Assembly: GCF_030811835.1 (NCBI RefSeq)
Contig: NZ_JAUSRO010000003.1
Span: 62,001-126,000, forward strand
Length of the DNA: 64,000 bases
Direction of reading: 5' to 3'
DNA from: Variovorax ginsengisoli
Lineage (GTDB): Bacteria > Pseudomonadota > Gammaproteobacteria > Burkholderiales > Burkholderiaceae_C
Of the stretch, positions 26,682-36,184 are shown in pieces. The notes under the pieces were generated by a model. It made no database searches. It was given only the letters and a program-made list of their open reading frames with translations, and was not told the DNA's origin. Made by a program: the position numbers and the translations under genes. Each line of letters opens with the position of its first letter. The first letter of the stretch is position 1.

Positions 26682-27125
26682 CTATCGGAGCACCAGCACC
26701 GGCACCGTCGAATGCGTCAGCACATGCTGTGTCTCGCTGCCCAGCAGCAGCCGTTTGATCCCCTTGCGGCCGTGCGAGGCCATCACGATCAGGTCGCTCT
26801 TCTGCTTCTTGGCCGCTGCAATGATCGATTCCGCCACGAGGTCGGAATTGGCCGTCACCGTCTTGATACGCACACCGCTCTCCTTCGCACGGCTGCTCAC
26901 GTCGTCAAGCATTGCCTGCGCCTTGTCTGCCCATTGTTTCTCCACGCGGCCGATGTCTTCGACTGAAAAAGCCATCGAGCCCTCGAAGTAGTCCCGTGGA
27001 TAGCGCGGGATCACGTTGAGCGCCACCAGATTGGCGTCGTGTTGGGCCGCCAGGGCAATGGCAGTCGTGACTGCCTTTTGGGAGAGCTTGGAGCCGTCGG
27101 TGGTGACAAGGATACGTTTGAACAT
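26682..27125 (-). CDS. uspA: Universal stress protein
   Basis: A 147-residue UspA-family protein. It starts MFKRILVTTDGSKLS and has the ATP-loop region ASHGRKGIKRLLLGS, with Ala where the first Gly of the G-x2-G-x9-GS motif is usual. ATP binding may therefore be weakened. It is divergent from ccoI across a 102-base gap containing an FNR box. Confidence 0.9.
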   Translation of the reverse strand: MFKRILVTTDGSKLSQKAVTTAIALAAQHDANLVALNVIPRYPRDYFEGSMAFSVEDIGRVEKQWADKAQAMLDDVSSRAKESGVRIKTVTANSDLVAESIIAAAKKQKSDLIVMASHGRKGIKRLLLGSETQHVLTHSTVPVLVLR

Positions 27126-27179
27126 CCAGAGTCTCCTTGAAAGTGTGCCGTGAGCTTAGGCAGACGGCGGCGCTGCACA

Positions 27180-27193
27180 TTGATGCAGATCAA
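27180..27193. promoter_or_regulatory. FNR/Anr box between uspA and ccoI
   Basis: TTGATGCAGATCAA matches the TTGAT-N4-ATCAA consensus exactly. It lies 55 bases before the uspA start and 35 before ccoI, so it could serve either promoter. Confidence 0.85.
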
Positions 27194-27227
27194 GGAGGCG
27201 GGCGAGGATGACCCTTAGCCTCCCTCA

Positions 27228-29582
27228 ATGCAAGCCGCGTTCGTCCCGCTTCCCCCACTCCCTGCGCTTTCCCCCGCATCCGTGCAAGCCGGGTTCGCGC
27301 CGCCCGCCGACGCGCGTTGGCAGGCGCTGGACGATCCGGCCGAATGGCCCGCGTTCGGCCAGCTTGCGCAGGGCGAAGCGGCCAGCGGGGAGTGGACGTC
27401 GCAGGTCATGGTGCAGGGCATGCATTGCGCTGCCTGCGCCTTCACTGTCGAAGCAGCGCTGCGCAAGGTGTCGGGCGTGATCGACGTGCAGGTCAACGCG
27501 GCGAGCCAGCGGGCGCAGGTGGTGTGGTCGGCTGCAGCCACCCGGCCTTCCCGCTGGTTCGAGGCTTCTGCTGCTGCCGGCTACCCCTTGCTTCCCTCAG
27601 GCAGCCAGTTCGCAAGCGCACAGCGTTCGCGTGATCTGCGCATGGCGCTGTGGCGTTGGCTGGTCTCGGGCTTGTGCATGATGCAGGTGATGATGTACGC
27701 GTACCCCGCCTACATTGCCAGGCCGGGCGACATGACCGCCGATGCCGCGCAGTTGCTGCGCTGGGCCTCCTGGGTGCTCACGCTGCCGGTCGTGCTGTTC
27801 TCATGCGGACCGTTTTTTCGCAGCGCGTGGCGCGACTTGCGCATGGGGCGTGTCGGCATGGACCTGCCGGTTGCCTTCGGCGTGCTCGTGACCTTTGCCG
27901 TCAGCAGCGCGGCAACCTTCGATGCGAGCGGGGCGCTGGGGCGGGAGGTCTATTTCGACTCGCTGACGATGTTCGTGTTCTTCCTGCTGACCGGCCGCTG
28001 GTTCGAGGCACGCCTGCGCGACCGCACCGCTGGCGCCCTCGAGGCACTGATGAACCGGCTGCCCGACAGCATCGATCGCCTCGCGGCCGATGGCAGCTGG
28101 GCCCGTGTGGCCGTACGCAGGCTCGCCGTGGGCGACGTGGTTTGCGTGCGTCCTGGCGAAGCCTTTCCGGCCGACGGCACGGTGATCGACGGTGCCACCA
28201 GCGCCGACGAAGCCCTGTTGACGGGAGAGTCCCGGCCCGTGGAGCACCCTTGCGGAGACCGCGTGCTCGCCGGTAGCCACAACCTGTCTGCCGTGGTGCA
28301 GGTGCGGGTCGAATCGGTGGGCGAGGGCACGCGTTTCGCGCAAATCGTACGGTTGATGGAAAGCGCTGCCTTGCGCAAGCCACGCCTGGCGCTGCTGGCC
28401 GACCGGGTGGCGCGGCCGTTTCTCGCTGCGGTGCTCGCATCGGCGGCGCTGTCGGCGCTCTTCTGGTGGCACACGGATCCGGGCAAGGCGCTGATGGTGG
28501 CGGTCGCGGTGCTCATCGTGACCTGCCCCTGCGCGCTCTCGCTGGCGACACCGGCCGCGATGCTCGCGAGTGCTGGCGCCCTGGCGCGTGGTGGCGTGCT
28601 GACGTCGAACCTGCAGGCGCTGGAGGCGCTGGCGACGGTCGACACGGTGGTGTTCGACAAGACCGGCACCTTGACCGGCGACATTCCCCGCCTTGAGCGG
28701 GTCTACTGCCGGCCAGGCCTGCGGCCTGGCGATGCGCTGGAGATGGCAGCAGCGCTCGCGGCGCAGTCCCTGCATCCCGTGGCGCTCGCGCTCACGAATG
28801 CCTGGCAGGCGCAGTTTCGCGCGTCACCCGGCTGGCACGTGGCGCAGGTCAGCGAGACGGCGGGCCTGGGGCTCGAGGGCCTCATGCGCCGGCCGAATGC
28901 GGGCGTGCAGGCAGCCAGGCGCGTACGCCTGGGTGCATCGACCTTCTGCAATGTCGCGCCGCTGGCGGTCGACGCGGCACAGGTGCATGTGTCCGACGAA
29001 GACGGTTGGGTCGCCAGCTTCCTTCTGGCCGAAGAGCTCCGCCCCGACGCGATTGCTGCCGTGGCGGCGTTGCGTGCGCAGGGCCTGGAGGTGCGGCTGC
29101 TCTCTGGCGATCGTGACGGCGCTGCCAAGGATGTGGCGGCACGCGCGGGCATCGACTTTGCGCAGGGCGACTGCACCCCTGAGAAAAAGCTCGATGTGCT
29201 CTGGCGCCTCCAAGCCGAAGGGCGGCGGATCGCCATGGTCGGCGATGGCCTGAACGACGGCCCGTCGCTGGCACGCGCGAACGCCTCTTTCGCCTTTGGG
29301 CGGTCGGTACCTCTGTCACGCGCTCGTGCGGACTTCGTGGTGCTGGGCGACAGGCTCGCCACCATCCCCGAGGCCATTGCGCAGGCGCGTGGCACGCTGC
29401 GTGTGGTGCGCCAGAACCTGGGCTGGGCTGCCTGCTACAACGCGCTGTGCGTGCCGCTGGCGGTCGTCGGCTGGCTGCCCGCGTGGCTGGCCGGCCTGGG
29501 CATGGCGATGAGTTCGCTCGTCGTGGTGCTCAATGCGGCGCGCCTCGCGCGGGGCACCATCCACCGCAACGCAGGCCACTGA
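27228..29582 (+). CDS. ccoI: Copper-transporting P-type ATPase of cbb3 oxidase assembly (CcoI/FixI)
   Basis: A 784-residue P1B-ATPase. Metal-binding domain GMHCAAC (C67, C70), phosphorylation site DKTGT, the channel motif TCPCALS, SLHP and GDGLND are all present. CcoI supplies copper for the CuB site of cbb3-type oxidase. An alternative ATG-free extension is not needed. Its TGA shares a base with the ccoS ATG, and an FNR box lies 35 bases before its start. Confidence 0.93.
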   Translation: MQAAFVPLPPLPALSPASVQAGFAPPADARWQALDDPAEWPAFGQLAQGEAASGEWTSQVMVQGMHCAACAFTVEAALRKVSGVIDVQVNAASQRAQVVWSAAATRPSRWFEASAAAGYPLLPSGSQFASAQRSRDLRMALWRWLVSGLCMMQVMMYAYPAYIARPGDMTADAAQLLRWASWVLTLPVVLFSCGPFFRSAWRDLRMGRVGMDLPVAFGVLVTFAVSSAATFDASGALGREVYFDSLTMFVFFLLTGRWFEARLRDRTAGALEALMNRLPDSIDRLAADGSWARVAVRRLAVGDVVCVRPGEAFPADGTVIDGATSADEALLTGESRPVEHPCGDRVLAGSHNLSAVVQVRVESVGEGTRFAQIVRLMESAALRKPRLALLADRVARPFLAAVLASAALSALFWWHTDPGKALMVAVAVLIVTCPCALSLATPAAMLASAGALARGGVLTSNLQALEALATVDTVVFDKTGTLTGDIPRLERVYCRPGLRPGDALEMAAALAAQSLHPVALALTNAWQAQFRASPGWHVAQVSETAGLGLEGLMRRPNAGVQAARRVRLGASTFCNVAPLAVDAAQVHVSDEDGWVASFLLAEELRPDAIAAVAALRAQGLEVRLLSGDRDGAAKDVAARAGIDFAQGDCTPEKKLDVLWRLQAEGRRIAMVGDGLNDGPSLARANASFAFGRSVPLSRARADFVVLGDRLATIPEAIAQARGTLRVVRQNLGWAACYNALCVPLAVVGWLPAWLAGLGMAMSSLVVVLNAARLARGTIHRNAGH

Positions 29583-29719
29583 TGGACATCCTCTTCCTGC
29601 TCATACCGCTGTCAGTGATGCTGGTTCTGGCGATCCTCGGCGGGCTCTGGTGGGCGATCGAGCGTGGCCAGTTCGAGGACATCGAGGCCGAAGGCGACCG
29701 CATTCTGCGCGGCGATTGA
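29582..29719 (+). CDS. ccoS: cbb3 oxidase assembly protein CcoS
   Basis: A 45-residue single-span membrane protein, [19 protein letters not shown] at the start, followed by the conserved [14 protein letters not shown] and a short acidic tail. CcoS is needed for cofactor insertion into the cbb3 core. Start at 29582 overlaps the ccoI stop. Its stop codon lies within the FNR box for the oxidase genes. Confidence 0.93.
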   Translation: MDILFLLIPLSVMLVLAILGGLWWAIERGQFEDIEAEGDRILRGD

Positions 29720-29729
29720 TTTGCATCAA
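29716..29729 (+). promoter_or_regulatory. FNR/Anr box upstream of ccoN
   Basis: TTGATTTGCATCAA matches TTGAT-N4-ATCAA exactly. Its centre is 62 bases before the ccoN start. A -41.5 placement would put the start of transcription near 29764, leaving a short leader. It overlaps the ccoS stop codon. Confidence 0.9.
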
Positions 29730-29745
29730 CCCCTCCGAGGAGGGG
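29730..29745 (+). other. Perfect hairpin between FNR box and ccoN
   Basis: CCCCTCC (29730-29736), GA, GGAGGG G (29739-29745) form a perfect 7-bp inverted repeat immediately after the FNR box. There is no T-run after it. It would be upstream of the predicted transcript start, so it may be a protein site or part of a ccoS transcript end. Confidence 0.4.
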
Positions 29746-29784
29746 TGCATCGAAACTGCCTCCAACTCATTCAAGGGCACGACG

Positions 29785-31224
29785 ATGCAACAACCGAACC
29801 CTCCCGCCGCTGTATACGACGACACGGTCGTGCGGCGGTTCGCCCTCATGTCCGTGGTATGGGGCGTGGTCGGCATGCTGGTGGGCGTGATCATTGCCTC
29901 CCAGCTGACATGGCCCGAACTCAACCTCGGCATTCCATGGCTGAGCTATGGGCGGCTGCGGCCACTGCATACCAACGCGGTCATCTTCGCGTTCGGCGGT
30001 TGCGCGCTCATGGCCACCAGTTTTCACGTGGTGCAGCGCACCTGCCAGGTCCGCCTTTTCGCACCGAAGCTCGCGTCCTTCGTGTTCTGGGGCTGGCAGG
30101 CGGTGATCGTGGCGGCCGCCATCAGCCTGCCGATGGGCTACACCAGCGGCAAGGAGTATGCCGAGCTCGAATGGCCCATCGACATCCTGATCGCGGTGGT
30201 CTGGGTGGCCTACGCCATCGTGTTCTTCGGCACCATCGGCATGCGCCGCGTGCGCCACATCTACGTGGCGAACTGGTTCTTCGGCGCCTTCATCATCGCG
30301 GTGGCGCTGCTGCACATCGTCAACAGCGCTGAAGTTCCGGCAGGCTGGATGAAGAGCTATTCGGCCTACGCCGGTGTGCAGGACGCGATGGTGCAGTGGT
30401 GGTATGGCCACAACGCGGTGGGCTTCTTCCTCACGGCGGGTTTCCTGGGAATGATGTACTACTACATCCCCAAGCAGGTCGGCCGCCCGGTGTATTCGTA
30501 CCGGCTTTCCATCGTCCACTTCTGGGCGCTGATCTTCACCTACATGTGGGCAGGTCCGCATCACCTGCACTACACGGCGCTGCCGGACTGGACCCAGTCG
30601 CTGGGCATGGTGTTCTCCCTCATCCTGCTCGCGCCAAGCTGGGGCGGCATGATCAACGGCGTGATGACGCTCTCGGGCGCCTGGCACAAGCTGCGTACCG
30701 ACCCGATCCTGCGCTTCCTGATCGTGGCGCTGTCGTTCTACGGCATGTCGACCTTCGAGGGACCGATGATGTCCATCAAGACCGTCAACGCCCTGAGCCA
30801 TTACACGGACTGGACCATCGGCCATGTGCACTCGGGCGCACTCGGCTGGGTCGGTTTCATCACCATGGGGTCGCTCTACTACCTGATCCCGCGCATGTAC
30901 GGCCGCACCGAGATGTTCAGTGTGAAGGCCATCGAGGTGCACTTCTGGATGGCCACCATCGGCATCGTCCTGTACATCGCCGCCATGTGGATTGCCGGCG
31001 TCATGCAGGGCCTGATGTGGCGCGCGATCGACCCCGACGGCACGCTCACCTACACCTTCGTGGAGAGCGTGAAGGCCACCTTCCCGTTCTATGTGGTGCG
31101 CCTGATCGGCGGCCTTCTTTACCTGTCCGGCATGCTGGTGATGGCATGGAACGTCTGGATGACCGTCATCTCGGGCTACTCGGTGCGTGCGGAAATTCCG
31201 CCCCCGGTGATGGCCCACGCCTGA
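29785..31224 (+). CDS. ccoN: cbb3-type cytochrome c oxidase subunit I (CcoN)
   Basis: A 479-residue heme-copper oxidase core with 12 hydrophobic segments. Ligand histidines are seen in [10 protein letters not shown] (low-spin heme), WYGHNAVGF and [10 protein letters not shown] (CuB), and HVHSGALGW (both hemes). It reduces O2 to water with high affinity in the inner membrane. It opens the ccoNOQP unit. Confidence 0.95.
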   Translation: MQQPNPPAAVYDDTVVRRFALMSVVWGVVGMLVGVIIASQLTWPELNLGIPWLSYGRLRPLHTNAVIFAFGGCALMATSFHVVQRTCQVRLFAPKLASFVFWGWQAVIVAAAISLPMGYTSGKEYAELEWPIDILIAVVWVAYAIVFFGTIGMRRVRHIYVANWFFGAFIIAVALLHIVNSAEVPAGWMKSYSAYAGVQDAMVQWWYGHNAVGFFLTAGFLGMMYYYIPKQVGRPVYSYRLSIVHFWALIFTYMWAGPHHLHYTALPDWTQSLGMVFSLILLAPSWGGMINGVMTLSGAWHKLRTDPILRFLIVALSFYGMSTFEGPMMSIKTVNALSHYTDWTIGHVHSGALGWVGFITMGSLYYLIPRMYGRTEMFSVKAIEVHFWMATIGIVLYIAAMWIAGVMQGLMWRAIDPDGTLTYTFVESVKATFPFYVVRLIGGLLYLSGMLVMAWNVWMTVISGYSVRAEIPPPVMAHA

Positions 31225-31233
31225 GGACCCACG

Positions 31234-31863
31234 ATGAACCCGAAACAAGACACACCCACCGGTTTCACCCACGAGAAGATCGAGACCAACAACCTGCTGA
31301 TGATCGTGCTGATCCTCTTCGTGGTGGCCATCGGCGGCCTCGTGGAGATCGTGCCGCTGTTCTTCCAGAAGTCGACCACCGAGCCGGTGCTGGGCGTCAA
31401 GCCGCTCACGCCGCTGCAACTGGCCGGCCGCGACGTCTACCTGCGCGAGGGTTGCTACAACTGCCATTCGCAGATGATCCGCCCCTTCCGTTCCGAGACG
31501 CTGCGCTACGGTCATTACTCGGTGGCCGGCGAGTTCGTGTACGACCATCCGTTCCAGTGGGGCAGCAAGCGCACAGGCCCCGACCTGCATCGCGTGGGTG
31601 GAAAGTACAGCGATGAATGGCACCGCATTCACCTGAACAATCCGCGCGACCTGGTGCCCGAGTCGAACATGCCGGCGTATTCGTGGCTGGAGAAGACGCA
31701 GGTCGATGCCGAGGCGATGCCCGCCCATCTGCGTGCCCTGCGCCGTGTGGGCGTGCCCTACACGGACGAGGAAATCGCCGGCGCGGCTGCGGCGGTCAGC
31801 GGCAAGACCGAGATGGAAGCCACCGTGGCCTACCTGCAATCCCTGGGCCTGGCGCTCAAGTAG
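31234..31863 (+). CDS. ccoO: cbb3-type cytochrome c oxidase subunit II (CcoO)
   Basis: A 209-residue membrane-anchored monoheme cytochrome c. One N-terminal membrane span is followed by the heme site CYNCH, and a Met ligand is likely in ESNMPAY. It passes electrons from CcoP to CcoN. It lies 9 bases after ccoN. Confidence 0.95.
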   Translation: MNPKQDTPTGFTHEKIETNNLLMIVLILFVVAIGGLVEIVPLFFQKSTTEPVLGVKPLTPLQLAGRDVYLREGCYNCHSQMIRPFRSETLRYGHYSVAGEFVYDHPFQWGSKRTGPDLHRVGGKYSDEWHRIHLNNPRDLVPESNMPAYSWLEKTQVDAEAMPAHLRALRRVGVPYTDEEIAGAAAAVSGKTEMEATVAYLQSLGLALK

Positions 31864-31877
31864 CGAGAGACAAGAAC

Positions 31878-32018
31878 ATGATCGACATCACCACCTTGCG
31901 CGTGGCGGCCACCGTCGCCTGCTTCATTGTCTTCATCGGAATCGTGGTCTGGGCCTGTTCGCGCCGCAACACCCAAGCCTTCGAAGAAGCGGCCCGCTTG
32001 CCGTTCGAGCGGGACTGA
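31878..32018 (+). CDS. ccoQ: cbb3 oxidase subunit CcoQ
   Basis: A 46-residue single-span membrane protein (VAATVACFIVFIGIVVWAC). CcoQ stabilizes the complex. Start ATG at 31878 follows ACAAGAAC; its gene sits between ccoO and ccoP as usual. Confidence 0.92.
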   Translation: MIDITTLRVAATVACFIVFIGIVVWACSRRNTQAFEEAARLPFERD

Positions 32019-32033
32019 CGAAAGAGTACGACG

Positions 32034-32945
32034 ATGAGCGATTTCATCAACCATTTCTGGTCGAACTATGTGGCGATCATTTCGCTGGTGAGCATCTTCG
32101 CCTGCGCGCTCCTGCTATGGCTGACGGCCCGCAAGCGGGTGGTCGCCAGCGCGGACAACACCACAGGCCACGTCTGGGACGAAGACCTGCGCGAGGCCAA
32201 CAACCCGTTGCCCTTGTGGTGGGTTGGGCTCTTCGTGCTGACCATCGTCTTCGGACTGGGCTACCTGTTCGTTTTTCCGGGCCTCGGCAGCTTCAAGGGC
32301 CAGTCCGACTGGAGTTCGCGCAGCGAGTACGAGGGCGCCATGGCCCAGGCTGCGCAGGAGCTGGCGCCTGTCTATGCGAAGTACGTCGCCATGCCGCTCG
32401 AGGAGGTCGCGCGTGATCCGCAGGCCCGGGCGATCGGCGAGCGCCTCTTCATGAACAACTGCGCCCAATGCCACGGCTCCGACGCCCGCGGCAGCAAGGG
32501 CTTCCCGAATCTGACGGACAAGGATTGGCTGCACGGCGGAACGCCAGAGAAGATCGTCGAGACCATCACCAAGGGACGCATCGGCGTGATGCCGCCGATG
32601 GCAGCGGCGGTCGGCACGCCGGACGACGTGAAGAACGTGGCCAACTACGTTTTGAGCCTGTCAGGGGAACCGCATGACTCGCTGCGCGCTGGCCTCGGAA
32701 AGTCCAAGTTCACGGCCTGCGCCGCCTGCCACGGCATCGGTGGCGTCGGCAACCAGGCCGTGGGCGCGCCCAATCTGAGCGACAGGATCTGGCTGCACGG
32801 CTACGGCGAGGCTGCCATTGTCCAGATGATCAATGCGGGCAAGCACAACGAGATGCCGCCCCAGGAAGGGCGTCTGTCCGACGCGCAGATCCGTGTGCTG
32901 GCGTCCTACGTCTGGGGCTTCTCGAACAACGCGGCAACGCCCTGA
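32034..32945 (+). CDS. ccoP: cbb3 oxidase diheme subunit CcoP
   Basis: A 303-residue membrane-bound diheme cytochrome c. Two N-terminal hydrophobic segments are followed by two heme sites, CAQCH and CAACH, each with a downstream Met (GVMPPM, NEMPPQ). It accepts electrons for the oxidase. The segment NPLPLWWVGLF before the second span is typical of CcoP. Confidence 0.95.
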   Translation: MSDFINHFWSNYVAIISLVSIFACALLLWLTARKRVVASADNTTGHVWDEDLREANNPLPLWWVGLFVLTIVFGLGYLFVFPGLGSFKGQSDWSSRSEYEGAMAQAAQELAPVYAKYVAMPLEEVARDPQARAIGERLFMNNCAQCHGSDARGSKGFPNLTDKDWLHGGTPEKIVETITKGRIGVMPPMAAAVGTPDDVKNVANYVLSLSGEPHDSLRAGLGKSKFTACAACHGIGGVGNQAVGAPNLSDRIWLHGYGEAAIVQMINAGKHNEMPPQEGRLSDAQIRVLASYVWGFSNNAATP

Positions 32946-32957
32946 CGGCGCCCCGCC

Positions 32958-34370
32958 ATGACCCGGAAGATCATTCCCATTGTCAGCGCCGGCAGCGAGG
33001 AGATCGGCCTCTACGAGGCCTCCAGGAAGATCTACCCCCGCACGGTGCGCGGCATGTTCGCGCGCTGGCGATGGGCCATGGTCTTCCTCACCCAACTGTT
33101 GTTCTACGGCTTGCCATGGGTGGAGTGGGGCGGCCGGCAGATGGTGCTGTTCGACCTGGCGGCCCGCCGCTTCTACATCTTCGGGCTGGTGTTGTATCCG
33201 CAGGACCTGATCTATCTTTCGGGGTTGCTGGTGGTGAGCGCGCTGTCGCTGTTTCTATTCACCGCAGTGGCAGGGCGGCTGTGGTGCGGCTATGCCTGCC
33301 CGCAGACCGTCTACACCGAAATCTTCATGTGGGTCGAGCACAAGATCGAAGGCAACCGCACCGCGCGCATTCGGCTCGACAAGGAGTCGATGTCGGTCGA
33401 AAAACTGGTCAAGAAGTGGTTCAAGCACATCGTCTGGATCGGCATCGCGATGTGGACAGGCTTCACCTTCGTGGGTTACTTCACGCCGGTGCGCGAGCTG
33501 GGCCTGGCCTTCCTGCAGACGCAGACCGGCTCGTGGGAGATGTTCTGGGTGTTCTTCTACGGTTTTGCCACTTACGGCAACGCCGGCTTCATGCGCGAGC
33601 AGGTCTGCAAGTACATGTGCCCCTATGCACGCTTCCAGAGCGCCATGTTCGACCGCGACACGCTCATCGTGACCTATGACCCACAGCGCGGCGAGCCCCA
33701 CGCGCCGCGCCGCAAAGGGCCGGACCCGCGTTCGCTGGGGCTGGGCGACTGCATCGATTGCGGCCTGTGCGTGGAGGTCTGCCCGACCGGCATCGACATC
33801 CGCAAGGGCTTGCAGTACGAGTGCATCGGCTGCGGCCTGTGCGTGGACGCGTGCGACACCGTCATGCAGAAGATGGCTTACCCGCCAGGGCTGATCCGTT
33901 ACGACACGCAAAACGGCATGGAGGCCGGCTGGTCGCGCCGCCAGTTGCTGCACCGTGTGCTTCGCCCACGCGTGCTGGTCTACACCGCTGTGCTCACGCT
34001 GTTGGTGGCGGGCCTGTTGGCCAGCTTGGTCGCGCGCACGCCGTTCAAGGTCGATGTGGTGCGTGACCGCGCCTCGCTCGCGCGCATTGCCGAGGGTGGA
34101 CGGCTGGAGAACGTCTATCGCCTGCAGATCATGAATGCCACCGAAAAGCCGCAGCACTACCGCATCACTGCCGATGGGCTGGAGGGACTGAGTGTGTCGC
34201 CAGACGAGCCGGTGGTGGTCGATGCCGCCCAATCGCGCTGGGTTGCGGTGCGTCTGCAGGTGCCCTATGGCGCCGTGTCCGCCGGCTCGCACACGGTCCA
34301 CTTCGCCATCCGCGAAGAAGGCGGTGGCGCGCAGGTGTCAGAGAAAGCGGCCTTTTTGGTGCCGCGCTGA
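32958..34370 (+). CDS. ccoG: cbb3 oxidase accessory ferredoxin CcoG
   Basis: A 470-residue membrane ferredoxin. Membrane segments with GRLWCGYACPQT and CKYMCPYARFQ are followed by two 4Fe-4S sites, CIDCGLCVEVCP and CIGCGLCVDACD, and a periplasmic Ig-like C-terminal domain. CcoG reduces Cu(II) during oxidase assembly in other bacteria. It starts 12 bases after ccoP. Confidence 0.93.
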   Translation: MTRKIIPIVSAGSEEIGLYEASRKIYPRTVRGMFARWRWAMVFLTQLLFYGLPWVEWGGRQMVLFDLAARRFYIFGLVLYPQDLIYLSGLLVVSALSLFLFTAVAGRLWCGYACPQTVYTEIFMWVEHKIEGNRTARIRLDKESMSVEKLVKKWFKHIVWIGIAMWTGFTFVGYFTPVRELGLAFLQTQTGSWEMFWVFFYGFATYGNAGFMREQVCKYMCPYARFQSAMFDRDTLIVTYDPQRGEPHAPRRKGPDPRSLGLGDCIDCGLCVEVCPTGIDIRKGLQYECIGCGLCVDACDTVMQKMAYPPGLIRYDTQNGMEAGWSRRQLLHRVLRPRVLVYTAVLTLLVAGLLASLVARTPFKVDVVRDRASLARIAEGGRLENVYRLQIMNATEKPQHYRITADGLEGLSVSPDEPVVVDAAQSRWVAVRLQVPYGAVSAGSHTVHFAIREEGGGAQVSEKAAFLVPR

Positions 34371-34379
34371 AAGATCGAT

Positions 34380-34682
34380 ATGAACGCTTCAACGACAAAC
34401 GGCAAGCCCTGGTGGCGGTATCCGCTGTTGTGGATGGTGATTGGCGGGCCCGCCGCGGTGGTGGTCGCGAGCTTCGTGACCTTCTGGCTCGCGTGGCACA
34501 ACCCTGACGCGCTGGTGTCAGAGGACTACTACCGCGAAGGCGTCGAGATTAACAAGACCCTGGCCGCGAAGAAGCTCCTGCCCGCGCTGACCGGCCGCAA
34601 CCACGCTGCCACGCCTGCGGACGACGTGCCGTTGCCGGCCCGGAAAGCCGTGCCGTTGCCGGCCCGGAAAGCCGTGCCGTGA
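34380..34682 (+). CDS. ccoH: FixH/CcoH cbb3 assembly protein with C-terminal tandem repeat
   Basis: A 100-residue membrane protein, N-terminal span then SEDYYREGVEINKTLAAKK, the FixH hallmark. The C-terminus is unusual: an 8-residue VPLPARKA unit occurs twice in exact copy before the stop, encoded by a 24-base tandem repeat. CcoH helps assemble the oxidase. Downstream is a TauE/DsbD2-like gene. Confidence 0.9.
   Translation: MNASTTNGKPWWRYPLLWMVIGGPAAVVVASFVTFWLAWHNPDALVSEDYYREGVEINKTLAAKKLLPALTGRNHAATPADDVPLPARKAVPLPARKAVP
34626..34680 (+). repeat. 24-bp tandem repeat at the end of ccoH
   Basis: A 24-base unit starting GTGCCGTTGCCGG is repeated exactly at 34626-34649 and 34650-34673, with seven bases of a third copy at 34674-34680. 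It encodes VPLPARKA twice. This is likely a recent slippage duplication that keeps the frame. Confidence 0.9.
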
Positions 34683-34728
34683 CCGGGCTGCACATGGTGC
34701 GCCAGGGCTGCTTGCGGCGGGTCTGAGC

Positions 34729-35427
34729 ATGCAGGTTGCGCTCGCCAGCGCCGCGCTGCTGATGGGCCTGGCCGGCGGGCCGCATTGCGTGGCGATGTGC
34801 GGCGCGGCATCGACGGCGGTGATCCGGATCGTGCCGCTCGCACGCGCGGGGCAGGGTGCCGGCTCGGCGGTCGCGGCATCGGCTGCGTTTCATCTTGGCC
34901 GCATCGTCAGCTATGCGACGGCAGGCGCGCTCGCCGCGGCGAGCGTCGACAGCCTGGCCCAGGCCAGCAACCAGGTGGCGGCGCTTCGCCCGTTGTGGGT
35001 GCTGTTGCACGTTTTCGTGTTCACCTGGGGGGTGATGCTGGCTGTATGGGGGCGGCAGCCGCTGTGGGCGCAACGCGTTGGCCGTGGCCTCGAATCGCGT
35101 CTGCGACCGCTCGCCGGCCGCACATGGCGGGGCGTGCTGGCCACCGGCCTGCTGTGGATCGCGCTGCCCTGTGGGTTGCTCTATTCGGCGCTGATGATCG
35201 CCAGCCTCGGCAATGGACCGCTGCAGGGCGCGATGTCGATGACGTTGTTTGCGCTGGGCAGCGGCACTTCCTTGCTGCTCGGTCCCTGGCTCTGGCAGCG
35301 GCTTCGCCGGGCGGGCGGCGCGCACCAGACATGGGGCGCGCGGCTGGCCGGCGTGTTGCTGGCTGGCGTGGCGGCGCAAGCGGTGGCGTCCGACCTCATT
35401 CGCCAGTTCGACGCCTGGTGCCGCTGA
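34729..35427 (+). CDS. Sulfite exporter TauE/SafE-like (DsbD_2) membrane protein
   Basis: A 232-residue protein with about six hydrophobic segments. It has GGPHCVAMCGAAS near the N-terminus and WIALPCGLLYSALMIAS, the paired Cys segments typical of the DsbD_2/urease-accessory UreH-like family found after ccoGH. It may handle copper or thiol transfer for oxidase assembly. That role is inferred from context. Confidence 0.82.
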   Translation: MQVALASAALLMGLAGGPHCVAMCGAASTAVIRIVPLARAGQGAGSAVAASAAFHLGRIVSYATAGALAAASVDSLAQASNQVAALRPLWVLLHVFVFTWGVMLAVWGRQPLWAQRVGRGLESRLRPLAGRTWRGVLATGLLWIALPCGLLYSALMIASLGNGPLQGAMSMTLFALGSGTSLLLGPWLWQRLRRAGGAHQTWGARLAGVLLAGVAAQAVASDLIRQFDAWCR

Positions 35428-35443
35428 GCCACGCCCAGGCGAC

Positions 35444-35974
35444 TCAGGCGATGGCTTCGAGCAGCAATGCCTGGAGGACGAAGCGCCTGTTGTCCTCCAG
35501 CGAAGTGCTGTCGTCGAGCAATTGCGCCAGGTGATCGATCAGGTGGTCTTTCATGGCTGCGCCGTCGAACACCGGAATGCCGGCGTGCAGACCGATGCAT
35601 TCCACGAGCGTGGGAGCCAGCCCCTGACACTCCACGGCCTCGTAGAGACGGCCGAGCATGCGGGCTGTGTTCTGCACCTCCTGTGCCGTGCTTGCGAGCG
35701 ACAGGCCCGAGTGCGTGATGGCCACGCGCGCGCCGAGTTCTTCGGCTGCGCTGCGAAACAGCGCCTGTGCCTCGTCGGGCTGCGTTTCGCATAACAGCCC
35801 CAGGTTCTTGCCACGCAACGGCAGCGGGGTGTTGCCGTCCCGGGTGGCATGCTGGAGCAGTCGCGCTCGGCTCAGCAGGTGGGTCACCTCCGACGGCGAG
35901 AGCTGCGGTGCGGCATCGATGGCACGGGTCTTGGGATACAGAGGCATGGCAGTGGGCAATGTGTGACCTGCCAA
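35444..35974 (-). CDS. Carbamoyltransferase N-terminal-domain-like protein lacking the substrate motif
   Basis: A 176-residue cytoplasmic protein (or 167 from ATG 35947). PLRGKNLGLLCETQPDEAQALF, ELGARVAITHSG, TARMLGRLYEAVECQG and GIPVFDGAAMKDHLIDHLAQLLDD follow the layout of the carbamoyl-phosphate-binding domain of aspartate/ornithine carbamoyltransferases. The S-T-R-T-R motif is replaced (TQPDEAQ) and the second domain is absent, so catalysis is unlikely. It is divergent from the FNR-like gene across an FNR-like box. I infer a regulatory or structural role; the homology itself is from eye alignment. Confidence 0.6.
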   Translation of the reverse strand: MAGHTLPTAMPLYPKTRAIDAAPQLSPSEVTHLLSRARLLQHATRDGNTPLPLRGKNLGLLCETQPDEAQALFRSAAEELGARVAITHSGLSLASTAQEVQNTARMLGRLYEAVECQGLAPTLVECIGLHAGIPVFDGAAMKDHLIDHLAQLLDDSTSLEDNRRFVLQALLLEAIA

Positions 35975-36000
35975 GAGTAAGGACGCAAGAGGCGTTGGAT

Positions 36001-36014
36001 TTGATGCAGGTCAA
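36001..36014. promoter_or_regulatory. FNR/Anr-like box, one mismatch
   Basis: TTGATGCAGGTCAA differs from TTGAT-N4-ATCAA in one base. It lies 26 bases before the 35974 start and 171 before the FNR-like gene. Its best target is the reverse-strand gene. Confidence 0.6.
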
Positions 36015-36184
36015 GGCGCTGGTGCTGCGCGCGTGACTTCTGTCGCACCGCGGGCGTCTGATACACGCCGGACACACAGCATTCACGGAGCGTTACCGAT
36101 CGACTCCGGCTGTTGTCACTGCGTTGTCGGCAGTTTTCTAGCATCCCTCCAACGACACGCGATAGACCTTCAAGGAGTCCACAC

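Noticed and set aside
29730..29745. Hairpin as an intrinsic terminator of ccoS
   Set aside because: No T-run follows the stem.
35444..35974. Functional ornithine or aspartate carbamoyltransferase
   Set aside because: Half length, no S-T-R-T-R motif and no second domain.
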